Of a stretch of 64,000 nucleotides of DNA, positions 23,268 through 34,737 are shown piece by piece (the stretch's first letter is position 1; each line of letters opens with the position of its first letter). Made by a program: the position numbers and the translations under genes. The notes below the pieces were generated by a model. That model worked only from the letters and a program-made list of their open reading frames with translations. It was not told where the DNA came from and ran no database searches. The DNA is from Chrysopilus asiliformis (lineage: Eukaryota > Arthropoda > Insecta > Diptera > Rhagionidae). The stretch covers positions 34,689,644 to 34,753,643 of the forward strand of contig OZ035963.1 in the NCBI GenBank assembly GCA_964034945.1, given 5' to 3'.

Positions 23268-24629
23268 TAGGGCTTCTCATTTCCCATAGAAATGAAATCC
23301 CGGGATTCCGGGACAAAAATATTCAAAATCCCGGGATCCCGGGAAATCCCGGGATTCGCTAACAAGCAAGAATTTATCCAATTAGATGGAAGAAAAATGT
23401 GTAAAATCAAAACAATACAAAAAAAATGCGTTATTGATTTTCAATTACAGTAATCCCCCGCTTTACGGACGGGATGCGTTCTACGGAAACTGTCCGTATA
23501 TCGAAAATCCGTAAAACGAAACCTATTTTAGTATGAGATTGTACTGGGAATAAATAGATGTGTTCCAATCAATAGAAATGTCCGTAAAAAGAAACCTATT
23601 TTAGTATAAGCTCTTATTAAACTATCTATTTTGCGTACCAAAAAAATCCGTAATACGAAACAGATTAGTATAATATATTAAAATAATTATTTAACTTCTA
23701 GTGGTATATATAATTATAGAAAAAAAATATTTATACTACTTGAAATGGAGCATAAATCAATTGAATATGTTAAAACCAACAAAATATTATGGAACAAATC
23801 ATGCCGCGGACAAAAAACGTAGCTGTTTCTACGTAGGTTTCTGCTATTTTCGTCAGAATTCAAATTTCATTGTGGGACAGAAAGCAGATTCTGCTGCTGC
23901 TTCTGCTTCTGCCTCTGCTGCTGCCTCTGCCCAATTGGAGTTCTCGCTTAAGAATAGCAAATAGATTTTTTAAAAATACACCGCACTGCAGTTTTTTATT
24001 GCCTTTTTTTAATTCTCTTTTGTGTATACACAAAATGTGTCAGAAATTTCGGAGAAATTAAGTATGTACATTTACAATAAATACAACATAATTATGGAGG
24101 ACTTTTTCTTGATTTTTTTCTGTGATTCAAAAATAAAATTTTTTTTGTCCGTAATAGCGAATTTTTTTATCCGTATAGCGAATTTGTTCCTATATTAGTC
24201 ATGTCCGTAACTTCGAATTTCCGTAAAACGAGCGTCCGTATAGCGGGGGATTACTGTATTAATATTTTTAATTACAAAAACTTAAATATAAAATAACCAC
24301 AGGCAACGATACAAACCAAAACTACAAAATATTGGTAACTTGATCTATTTTGATTTTTTCTAATTTTAAAATATTGGTAACTGGAGTACCATCTATATTA
24401 TATTTTCCTAATTTTGAACAAAATTCGTTACTAGAGGGAAAAAGAAGTAAAAATTACGCAAATTTCGTGTTACAATATTTTTAATATCGTTAAAAAGAGT
24501 AAAAAAAATGTTAATAAGAAATAGCGGGATTCCCGGGAAATTTAATTGAAATCCCGGGACAACGGGATGATATTTTACCCCCGGGATCCCGGGAAAACGG
24601 GATCCCGGGATCCCGTTTGAGAAGCCCTA
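23268..24629. mobile_element. hAT-like element with perfect 8-bp duplication, hosting a pogo-like element
   Basis: The ends are TAGGGCTTCTCATTTCCC and, inverted, TAGGGCTTCTCAAACGGGAT. ATACGAAT occurs on both sides (23260-23267 and 24630-24637). The sub-terminal parts are dense in CCCGGGATCCCGGGA-type palindromic blocks. About 550 bp remain when the nested element is removed. No transposase frame. Confidence 0.85.
23448..24256. mobile_element. pogo-like element with TA duplication and CTG-rich interior (809 bp)
   Basis: Ends CAGTAATCCCCCGCTTTACG and, inverted, CAGTAATCCCCCGCTATACG, with TA on each side (23446-23447 and 24257-24258). CCGTAAAACGAA-type motifs recur inside. A CTG/TCTGCC tract (about 23888-23930) gives an Ala/Ser- or Leu-rich translation that is not a gene. 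The interior flank TGTGGGACAGAAAGCAGATT recurs inverted near 42195, marking another family member. Confidence 0.85.
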
Positions 24630-24637
24630 ATACGAAT

Positions 24638-25106
24638 ATCATCTCTCGAAATGACTTTTAATTCACACTTACAGTTTTTCTGACGGACTTTAAATTTATA
24701 AAACAAAATTAAGGTGACAATTTTCTATGACATTTTTATCCTTACACTATACCACCTTAAAATGGCGCCAGTTTTTGAAAATTGAAAAGATATGGAGCAA
24801 TTGGCCACTCTAGAAATATTTCTTTAAAATGGCTATAACAATAGTTACGACTTTTATGACGGCATAAATGCGATTGCTACTTTAAGCCACCTAAATTATT
24901 TTAGGTGCACAATTTCACTAACAATATTGACGTTTTTTTGGGCATCGGTAATGATTAGCTAAGGTTCTCGAAGTAGCAATTGTAGACATTGAAAATATAC
25001 TTTTGCCAATAGGTAGAGATTTTCTGATGAGAAAAAATCTCTACTTTTCCCAAAAGCCGCTTCAAAATCGATTTTTTTAAGGTTCAAGATACTGCTGAAG
25101 ACGGGG
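24638..25106. other. No gene seen
   Basis: AT-rich spacer between transposon ends; nothing identified. Confidence 0.4.
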
Positions 25107-25110
25107 TTAA

Positions 25111-25348
25111 CACTAGATTGCCCAAGGAAGTCAAGCAGTCAAAATGATTGCTTTTGGCAATATAGGTATAACACATATATATATACCGGAAATGAAGGAG
25201 GGGGGAGGTAACTACAATTATAAATAAACGCATTTATATGTTGTACAAAAAGTCACAAAATTCTAACAAATTGTGTCATTATATACATAATTGTTTTTCT
25301 GATTGAAATTAAAAAGCAGTCAAAATGACTTGCTTGGGCAATCTAGTG
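25111..25348. mobile_element. piggyBac-like MITE (238 bp) with TTAA duplication
   Basis: Ends CACTAGATTGCCCAAG (left) and the same sequence inverted (right), flanked by TTAA (25107-25110 and 25349-25352). AGCAGTCAAAATGA motifs recur near both ends. No coding capacity. Confidence 0.8.
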
Positions 25349-25352
25349 TTAA

Positions 25353-27052
25353 GGACAGGGCAAGGAAAAGGAGTGAAAATATCAAACAGTGAGTAAAGGG
25401 TTTTCGTACCTATTAGTGGAATTAGCAACCAACTCGGCTCAATCGTTCCGAAGATAACACAGAGAAGATGACATTTGTTAATGTTTAAAACAAAACTTCC
25501 ATTTGCTGAAGAATATTTTTTTTTTTGTAAAAAACTGATCATGGAAATTTTTTAATTAATTACAAAGAATTTATGTAAAAGTGATACCAAAATAACTAAT
25601 CTGTAATATCTCGAAACAAGTGGAAAGATTTGATCATTCATGTTAAACAAAAAGTTACTTTTTTCGATTCAATTGGCCTGGAGTGCATAGAAACATTCCA
25701 CAAATTAAATTTCACGTTTGTGTGTGATTTTCTTTTTAAATTACATCGCGATATAGTAACCCAATTTTTGTGTTGATAATATAAATTTAAACATCGAAAC
25801 CAATTTAAAGTGGAATGTAAATTTTTATATGAGCGATATCAATTTAATTCTCCTTGCGCAATATATAAACTCGCTATAAAATTTTTTTCACAACGTTATA
25901 CACTATATAAAAAACATATTTTTTACGGAACACAAATTGATAAATTTAATTATGCAAATGTAATAAAGTGTTTTTGCCTTTTCTTCTCTATTACTTTGCA
26001 AGGGTGTTGTAAGGCATTTCAGCATATAGTCTGTTGAAATTTGACTCAAAACTCAATGATATCTACCTGGCAAGATAGATTTGTAACGCATTTTTCTTCG
26101 CAACACATTCAAACAAACACACATGGTGAGTGCCAATGATATGTTCGTATGTTCATTTGGTTTTACGCGCATTAGGTTCTTCTTAGGGGGGTCCTTTCCA
26201 GCATTGTATAAATGTAATGTTCTTCTCTTCATATCCTTGTTACCTTAACCTTGCGTTGTGATGGTTTCGCTTTGTCTTAAGAGCATAGTTTTACAACGGA
26301 AAGCAGTAGAGTGTGATACAATACAGAAGTATTCCGCGCCTATTACATTTTGTGGCAAATGAATTTTAAATTTTTCCTGACAGGAAGTAAAAACTTTTTC
26401 CTTCTGGTTTTAATGGGAGAAAATGCTGTCTGCTACTATTATGCTATGGGAATTTCAGAGGACATGCGCTTTTATTCGTATTATCCTGTACATTAACAGA
26501 TATAGAAAATTTGTGAATTAGCCATAGAGTGTATATTTTTGAATACGCTTACAAAAAAATAGAAGTGGTTTACCCTGAAAATGCTGTGCTCGTATATACG
26601 TTTTTACAAACAAAGGTTAATAGGTATTAATACGAAAAAGAAAAAAAAAACGCAATTTTTCGCCGTGTTCTTATTAATTATTAAAACTTGAGCTTGGCAA
26701 ATCTAAATCTGGAACAATTGGTACATTTTCGAGGAAATTCAATTTATTTTATTGGTATTGTAGAAGTCCCATTAAGGTCGAATTTTTAATGAATATTTAA
26801 CGCGCAGAGTGTTTAAAGAATGAAAGATTTTTTTTTATTGCCTTAAAGGTTACATTTTAAGTAAGGGTTTTTATACTCTATATACGAATAGCGTGCTCTT
26901 TTTGCTCGAAAAATGATTGATCTGGATTTTAAATTGAATAGAGAATTTCGACAAATTTTTTTCTAGCAAATTTGTTACTGAATAAAGTAGGCACTCTTCA
27001 ACTCCAGTGATTTGAATTCTCTAATATATGCGTATATATTAAATTTAGTATA
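25353..27052. other. AT-rich stretch, no gene seen
   Basis: Only short frames without recognisable motifs (for example 25810-26037). Confidence 0.5.
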
Positions 27053-27053
27053 C

Positions 27054-27174
27054 CGTTTTTAGCGCATCGAATCAATCGTTGGAAATAAACATAAGAAAAC
27101 TACAATTGCAGTTCTTCTGCAATTGTAGTTCTTCTTATGTTTATATCCAACGATTGGTTCAATGCGTTAAAAAC
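27054..27174. repeat. 121-bp palindrome
   Basis: TTTAGCGCATCGAATCAATC...CTACAATTGCAG and its inverted copy CTGCAATTGTAG...TTGGTTCAATGCGTTAAA surround a 5-base centre. The outer part is the family block (ATTGGTTCGATGCGTTA) that also occurs at the far edge of the next repeat (about 28005-28020). Confidence 0.75.
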
Positions 27175-28065
27175 CAATCATAAAATACTCTACATGATGA
27201 TAGACAAAATGTTTTTCTTTAAAAATCCATTTTTATAGGAGAGGGGCAAACGAGTGGTCCGATTGGATTTTGATGTATGGAACGATTATGTAAAATCATA
27301 TTCTAAACAAATTTCGTTTTTTTTTCGATATGATACGTCGATAAAATAGGAAAATAATATTCCATTTGTATGGAAGAGAGGCAAGCCGTGGTCCGATTGG
27401 AGTTTGATATCTGGATGATATCAAATCCTATTCTAAACACATTTTACCTACATAAATTTTTCAACATGACTCACTGTTTTCGAGAAAATTGCAAAATACT
27501 GTTTCGGTTGTATGGGGGAGAAGGGAAGCAATGGCTCAATTTTGCTCGTTCAAGAACCGAGTCTAGCCATTTACGAGAATCGGTAACTGTACAAAATTTC
27601 AAGTCTCTAGCTTAATCCTTTCGAAAATTATGGTGGTCACGGAAAGACAGACAGACGGACAGACATACGGACAGACGGACAGACAAACGGACAGACAGAC
27701 GGACAGACAGACGGACAGACAGACGGACAGACAGACGGACAGACGGACAGACAGACGGACAGACAGACGGACGGACAGACAGACGGACAAACAGACAGAC
27801 GGACAGACAGACGGACACACAGACGGATAGACAGACGGACAGACAGACGGACAGACAGACGGACAGACAGACGGACAAACGGACAGACAGACGGATAGAC
27901 AGACGGACAAACAGACAGACGGACAAACAGACAGACGGACATGCGGAAATCATAATCTTTTGTCATCCCAAACACCCTGCTGTAGTTCATTTTTCTGTCC
28001 GATAATTGGTTCGATGCGTTACAAATGGTGTAATAAATCTAATATACTCCTATAATAATTCTTCT
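27175..28065 (-). repeat. Microsatellite-bearing dispersed repeat with expanded CAGACGGA tract
   Basis: The family blocks are present in inverted order: GGTCCGATTGGATTTTGATG near 27257, a GTATGGGGGAGAAGGGAAG block near 27510, TTTCAAGTCTCTAGCTTAAT near 27596, the microsatellite at 27643-27943, and GTAGTTCATTTTTCTGTCCG near 27983. All long frames here, on both strands, are microsatellite translations. Confidence 0.8.
27643..27943 (+). repeat. About 300-bp (CAGA/CGGA)n microsatellite
   Basis: Compound tetranucleotide repeat of CAGA and CGGA units, mostly in an 8-bp CAGACGGA pattern with interspersed CAAA, CACA and GATA variants. It is much longer than in any sister copy in the window. Confidence 0.9.
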
Positions 28066-28506
28066 AGTTAACAACAAAGAATCGCGAAATTTTTAGTTAA
28101 GATATTGCTAAAAAGCACGATCCATTTGAAGAAGCGCAAAGAAAGAAAATTTAGTCAATTGATGCCAATAAAATTCCTTAAATATATTTACCATTACCTC
28201 TGTATGTCACCTGAAAAAAAAACACATAACCTGAAAAGAAGAGAAAATTAAAAATATTTGAAATCTCATCCTGTTCATGATAAGAAATTTTCTTATCTCG
28301 GTTGATGCTTCGCTGTGCTGTTGCTGCTTTGCCGCGATGCGATTAAATTCGTTTGCGTTAGCACTGATGGTTTTTCATTTCAATGAAATTCGATGTGAAA
28401 TCTGGAAGTAAAAAAAAGAAGGTTTGTATCAATTGGAAATATTCCATTTGGTATTAGTTATAACTTATCTTGATTTGTCCCATTAAAACTGTAGAATAAA
28501 ATCTTT
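28066..28506. other. No gene seen
   Basis: AT-rich spacer with nothing identified. Confidence 0.4.
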
Positions 28507-28900
28507 ACACGGTAAAAACTGGAGTCTATTTTTTTTTTTAACTTTTCTCCTCTATTTTTTAAACTTTTGAAAGTTTAGTGGAATTTTAAACTATTTTCTC
28601 TATATTTAAAACTTTTGAAGTTTATGAATATTTTTTAAGCATTCCAGTCTAAATTTAAGACTCAGACATCTTAAACTTAAACCGTAAGGTTTTAATTTGA
28701 GAATTTTTAGAAATTTGGAACTAATTTTTAAACTATTTTAGACTAAAATTTAAATTTTAATACCTTAAATTTAGACCGGATAATACTATTTAAAATTTGA
28801 AAATAATTTCAAACTTTTAAGTTTGGTTTTTAGGCTCAAAAAGGTGTTGACCTACATGTAGGAAAAAAGTCTAAAAATTAGACTTTATTTTTTAGCGTGT
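28507..28900. mobile_element. Inverted-repeat element with ACACGGTAAAAA ends (394 bp)
   Basis: The left end ACACGGTAAAAACTGGAGTC and the right end, inverted ACACGCTAAAAAATAAAGTC, match at 15 of 20 positions. The interior is made of repeated AAACTTTT, TTTAGACT and TTTAAACT motifs in both directions. Ends resemble those at 6754-7058 and 15209-17374. No coding capacity. Confidence 0.65.
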
Positions 28901-28999
28901 ACCGTTATTATTTGCGATTTTCTGAAATAACCGCACGTCCATATAACGGTATTGAGAAGCGGTTTTTCCAGTTCTACAAAAGAACGCATTTTTTTTTAA

Positions 29000-29560
29000 A
29001 GTTTAGCCATCTTATGATATTTTTCCACATTTTTCTTTTGATGCTGAAAACATAAAAAAATATCAGTTGATATCAACACGAAACTCTCTTCTGCAATATT
29101 TAGTTTCGGAAAAAATATGTACCCAATAGTATTTAGAGTTCTATTTATGACACATAAAAACCATTAGGGAAGAATTGCAGGAAATTTTATATCCTATCAA
29201 TTTGGTTATAAGCAGTTTTTCATAAAAGTGCATCGTTTTCGAGATTTTCAAAAAACTTGATTTTTTCAAATATCTTGAGAACCGTTAAAGTAACAAAAAC
29301 ACTGTTAAAGCAAAAAACGTAGAAAATTTTATTGTATGGGAGGTACCCGTTATAGCTACCGTTACTTTCCCAAAAGTGGATAGAAAGCTACGATTTTTGT
29401 AAAACTCATTTTCAAAAAATTTCCAGTCGCTAGATCAACGCGGTCTCGAGTTATTTAAGATACGTACAACAGACAGATCGACAAAAAGATGCACGGACAT
29501 CTTCATAATCTAGCCTGAAACGGATTTCGTATTAATCAGAAAGTTATATATTTAACGGTT
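29000..29560 (-). repeat. Microsatellite-bearing dispersed repeat, subfamily B, inverted
   Basis: Shares GATGCACGGACATCTTCAT, GCCTGAAACGGATTTCGTA and a short CAGACAGATCGACAAAA remnant with the inverted copy at 6058-6291. Left limit uncertain. Confidence 0.5.
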
Positions 29561-30039
29561 CTCGAGATATTTGAAAAAATATTATTTCTTACATGCTTTT
29601 TCTGGAACTAAATATTTTAGAAGGAAGTTTTGAGTTGATCACAACTGATATATTTTGATAGTCATTGTAATTAAAGTCAATGTTTAGTTTCTTTTAAAGT
29701 GTATTGTAAATAGTTTGTGAAACGTAGACAAAAAAACGTAGATTAATTTTGTTTAAAACATTTTTTTTTTCAATAAAATTTATCAAATTTCAATAAAATT
29801 TATATTATAAATGGAAAATGTTTCGCTAAAGGCGTTATTTTCAGGTAGTTGTTGGAGTATGTGTTGTGAATTAGTCCTTATTGTTAGCGATATCAAAGAG
29901 AGCATAAATACATTAAATGCTTGAATGCTTGTTGATTTCCGGTTCAATCCCAACCACCTTTCCCGTAAAGTAACTCTTTTTTTTGTCACAATAATTATTA
30001 ATGTAAGCGTTGATTATTTTTAATGTCAAATCAAGGACC

Positions 30040-32189
30040 CACTCCATATCCAGCTAGGTCAGTCACAGCAAATACAAGCGTGCCACAATGACGAGCCTCA
30101 AACTACAAATAATCTCTATAAGACTTTACCACAATTTGTCGACCGCCATGGTAGTCCCCGGAGCTTATGACTCTCAGGAAGTAAAGTCGTAGGCTCTTAA
30201 ACAAAGCAAAAAGTACCAGACTGCAGCAGGATTGGGACCCTTATAAAGGGATGTTGAGAACCCTGAAAAAAGAGGTGAGGAAAGCCCAGCGTAAGTCCTG
30301 GGAACTCTTCTGTGGTAAGATAGAAGAGTGCTCTGAAGCAGCTAGGTTTCGGAAACTCCTCTCAACCACTCCTAATATGCCCGCCCAGCTATCTGAAAAA
30401 AGCTGACGAAACATGAACATGTTCTACCCTGGAAACCCTAGAACTCTTAATGGATACCCATTCGCCGGGATGCTGTAAGGACTCACCAGGAAGGGAGATT
30501 CCGATAAATAGAGAGGAGAACAGACTTCATAGCAAACTCCTCGATAAAATAAAAATTACATGGGCAATTAAGAGTTTTAAACCGTTTAAGTCACCCGGAC
30601 CGGACGGTATAATACCAGCTGAAATTCAGAAAGTTTCAAACTTAGCCCTCCTCTGGCTCGAAACAATTTTCCAAGCCTGCATTAACCTAGTCTACATTCC
30701 TTTAAAATGGACAGAGGTCAACGTCGTTTTTATCCCCAAGGCAGGGAAAACACACGTAGCTCACCTAAGGATCTCAGACCGATCAGCCTCTCGTCTTTTC
30801 TCCTGAAGACACTAGAAAGATTGTTAGATACTCATATACGTCAAAAAATTGACCCAAATAAGTTATCTACATCTCAACACGCATACTGCAAAGGCAAGTC
30901 CGTGGAGACAGCTATGCATACTCTGGTTCACACAATAGAAACATCACTGAACCTCAAGGAATACACAATGATTACCTTTCTAGATATTGAAGGAGCCTTT
31001 AACAATGTTGCACCCGGGGCTATCATAGAAGCATTACAGTATCTTGGAAAAGAGGCTCCTTTAAGCGAACTGATAAATCTAATGCTAACAGGCAGGATTA
31101 TCAATTCAAAGCTGGGGAACTCATCTGCAAGAAGATATGTAAAGAGAGGAACCCCACAAGGGGGAGTACTCTCCCCACTTCTTTGGATACTAGCAATTAA
31201 CGAATTGCTTCAAATCCTGGAAGCAGAGGGCTGCAAAGTGGTAGCTTACGCGGACGACTTTGCTATAGCTTTTTCATGAAAGTATCCTACAACAGTGAAA
31301 GAGCTAAATCAGAACGCTCTCTCTAAACTATCTACCTGGACAAACAGATGCGGTTTAAAGGTTAATCCGCTGAAAACCGAAATAGTCCGTTTTACCAGGA
31401 AATATAAAATTCCTCAAATCGACCTACCCTCCAGAAATTGTACCAGCCTAGTCTGGACAGACAGGGCCAAATACCTGGGTATTATTCTAGATAGGAAGCT
31501 AGACTGGAAATTGAATACTCAGGAAATGGTTAAAAAAGCCTCAGTGGCCCTCTACTCGTGTAAACGAGCCATTGGATCAAAATGGGGAATGAAACAATAC
31601 ATGGTTCACTGGCTCTACACTTCCGTTATCAGACCCATACTTATGTATGGGGTAATCGTCTGGTGGACAGCTTTAGACAAAGCCGTACACCGAGGTTTGC
31701 TAGGAAAAATACAAAGAATGGCGTCAGTGTGCATAAGCGGAGCATTGAGAACGACTCCCACGAAGGCACTGGAAACCCTTCTACATTCGGTTCCCCTAGA
31801 CCTATACGGCAAGCAGATGGCGGCACGTGCAGCCATAACACTAAAAGCCTCATTAACATGGTATAATAGTGAAAAAGAACATTCCAGTATTCTTAAGAAT
31901 TTTCAGGAAGTCCCGAGAAATATAGATTACACTATATCCAAACCGTTCTTTGAAAGGAATTTCACCACTATCATCCCTTCCAGGCAACAATGGGAGGATG
32001 GTACTATACAAAACTGTAACACAGTACACTTTTACACAGATGAATCCAAATTGGATGGGAGAGTGGGCAGGGGGATCTGTTCTGGTCATTTAAAGATCAG
32101 GCATTTAAAGATGCCTCTGGTCATTTAAAGATGCCTCCGCCTACCGGATCACTGTAATGTGTTTCAGGCCGAAATGATGGCAATCAAAG
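30040..32189 (+). pseudogene. 5'-truncated LINE: reverse transcriptase plus start of RNase H
   Basis: The polyprotein copies and inserts LINE RNA. From about 30150 a degraded frame reads ELMTLRK then a Lys/Arg-rich pre-RT segment. The 30450-30806 frame holds SFKPFKSPGPDGIIPAEIQK and a frameshift near 30775 leads to RPISLSSFLLKTLERLLD. RT motifs follow: FLDIEGAFNNV (near 30980), GTPQGGVLSPLLW (near 31150) and the catalytic YADDFAIAFS (near 31245). A single stop at 31277-31279 follows, then KYLGIILDRKLDW (near 31470). From about 32028 HFYTDESKLDG begins an RNase H domain that breaks off near 32189 at the junction with the gypsy element. RT followed by RNase H fits the I/R1/LOA group. Several stops make it inactive. 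The missing 3' end is at 39638-39905. Confidence 0.85.
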
Positions 32190-34737
32190 ACGAAGAGGAA
32201 CATTTGCGGCTTTTGCCTCCTTACACGTATCACAAGATAATACGAACTGGCGGACATCTTTGGCCATCTTGGGCCAATTTAAAAATTCCGCCGTGAGCAG
32301 CATCCGGTGGAAGATGATACTTGGAGATTAAGTCGACACGTAATTGTTCTGGTACGTAGAGTCTCCAAAGTGTTTCTTCTTCTTCGGGCGTCCCACTCCT
32401 AAATTGCACTCGCTTGTAGATCAAGTCATCTATCACACACAAGTCGACCAAATTCTCGGCATTATCTGAGATTGTCAGCTTCAACTCTTGATATTCGGGC
32501 GATTTAAAGTAAGGTGAAGTTAAATCTACCTCGGTCAAACGGCTATCAATTTCATTTATTTCATACGAACGTGAAAGAGCATCTGGTACCACATTTTGAG
32601 AACCCTTGCGGTGTAATATGTCGAAGGAATATCTCTGCAGCTTCAAGCTCCATCTCGCTAGACGGCCACTCAAATCCTTCTGCTGCATGAGTCATTTCAA
32701 GCTTGAGTGATCCGTAATTATGGTGAAGTGGTATCCTTCAACATAAGGCCGAAATTTCTCAACGCTCTCTACAACCGCAAGACATTCTAGCTCGGTGACG
32801 GTATAATTTTGTTGTGCCGAATTGAGTTTTTTCGATATAAACGCTATAGGATGTTCATGGTCATCTTTATCGAGCTGATAAAGGACACCACCAATACCGA
32901 ATTTGCTGGCATCGCACTGTATAAAAAATGGGCGCTGAAAATCAGGGTTGACTAATACCGGAGCACTTGTCATCCTTTCCTTGAGCTCTTCAAAAGCTAA
33001 CTGAGCTTCAGGGGTCCACACAAATTTTCGCTGTTTCTTTAACAAATCGGTTATTGGGGCTGAGATGGAAGCATAATTTTCTATGAACCTCCTATACCAT
33101 CCTGTTAAACCCAGAAAACTACGGACGGATTTCACCTTAGTGGGTACAGGAAATTCTTTTATCGCATTGACCTTATCTGGATCTGTGCGAAGACGACCAT
33201 AACCAACAATAAATCCTAAATATCTCACTTCCATCATGCAAAACTTGCATTTCTCTATATTTACCGTGAGATCTGCTTCTTTTAACGCTAAAGCCAACGC
33301 TTGCAAAGTTCTTAAATGGGTTTCAAAATCGGGTGTTGCTACTAAAAAGTCGTCTAGGTATTTTTTTACGTAACGACGAAGGTTCCAAGGCATCTTATCT
33401 ACGACTTTATCTGCTAATTTGGACATAGAAGCTGTCGCATTACATGTTCCAAAAGGGGTAACCGTGAATTGATATTGCGGACGCCCAGGGACACTAAAGG
33501 CAGTTTTATCCCTTGATTCTTTTTCGAGTGGAATTTGCCAAAAGGCGTCCTTCAAATCAATGCTCGTTATGTAGTGCGCGTCTCCTAACTGACTCAAAAG
33601 CCATTCTATGTTGGCCATGGGATATGCGTTCTTTCTGGTGAGTGCATTTACTTTCCGAGAGTCAAGACAAAGTCTGTCCTTTCCGGGTTTTCTTACGAGT
33701 ACCACTGGTGAATTCCAGGGACTCTGACTCTCTTCAATCACTCCCATTTCCAACATTCTGTCCAGTTCAGCGTACATACGATCGAGAATTGCGGGAGAGC
33801 AGGGATAACAACGCTGCTTAACAGGAGCAGAATCACCTACGTCAATTGTGTGAACAACCAACGAAGTTTTTCCCAGTCCTTGTTTCGAAAAGCTCGGAAA
33901 CAAATCCTTTGTCATCTCTAACTCTTGATGTTGTTGTGGAGACAGTGTATGTTGACCTGGCAGAACATTTTCTACGGCAGTAACGTTCGCTAGCTCACTC
34001 ACTACAGAAGGAGCAATATTAAACAGGCGCCAGAAATCAATACCCAAATATAGTTGCTGGCTCAGAGAAGGTACAATGTACAAAATAATGGATTTAGTGA
34101 TATTTTGGAACGTGATATCAACTTTCGCATAACCAATTACAGATTGCTGTTTGCCATCTGCAGTGCTAAGAACTGATCTAATTTTGGACCAATGTAGACC
34201 TAATCTTTTTAATAATTCTAAAGCTTGGGCTCCGAGACAACTAATTGTAGCTCCACTATCAAGTAGACCTCTAAGTGAGCAACCAGCAATATCCACATTT
34301 GCATATGGTCTTTTATCTTCGGTATCGCTAAAATTGCAAGACTCTAGCTTAGCATATAAACATCTTTTCCGTTTCCAAAATTCACGATAACGTAAAGTTC
34401 GTTTCTTAGGGGTTTTTCTTACTTCGAGGGATTCTATAAAAGGCACCGTTTCATTAAATATTCTTTCTCGCGCTTCTTGATACTTTTTTAAACGTTCATT
34501 AAAACTTAAATGTAAATTTACGGGAGAACGCTTATTTTCGTTATTGATCTTAGATTCTAAACAAACAGAATTAGACAACTTTGGCAATAAATTAGACGAA
34601 TATTGTATGGACGGACTAGCACTAATATCTAAGGACGCTGATTTGGAAATCTGTCCGGACGAGGATTCATTCTCGAACGTGTCATTCCGGACGTTGGCAC
34701 ATTCGATTGGGTGTTTCCCGGGGAACATTTCGGACAT
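32190..34737 (-). pseudogene. pol: Gypsy pol: protease, RT, RNase H, partial integrase (broken)
   Basis: The frame runs from 34737 and is -1 relative to gag, so it would be made as a Gag-Pol fusion. Numbering from 34737: aspartic protease motif LLDSGATISCLG (158-169), RT from about 300 to 480 with TSIDLKDAFWQIP near 391 and catalytic YLDDFL at 460-465, and RNase H starting near FFIQCDASKFGIGG (about 610). A stop at 32692-32694 replaces what is normally a Trp after DHSSLK. The same frame then continues (ARWSLKLQRYSFDILHRKG, PDALSR) to the integrase HHCC region (HLPPDAAHGG, near 32300). A small deletion with frameshift follows, and the other frame continues to KMAKDVRQFVLSCDTC before the truncation at about 32190. 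The integrase core is absent, so the copy cannot move on its own. Confidence 0.88.

Noticed and set aside
23701..24061. Ala/Ser- and Leu-rich frames that could be read as a secreted or membrane protein
   Set aside because: They lie inside a TA-flanked non-autonomous element and arise from a CTG/TCTGCC tract.
27599..27990. Several frames over 60 codons on both strands (Ser/Val/Cys- or Arg/Thr/Asp/Gln-rich)
   Set aside because: They are translations of a tetranucleotide microsatellite in all frames; no start context or homologous domain.
31615..32089. Minus-strand frames opposite the LINE
   Set aside because: Shadows of the plus-strand RT and RNase H coding sequence.
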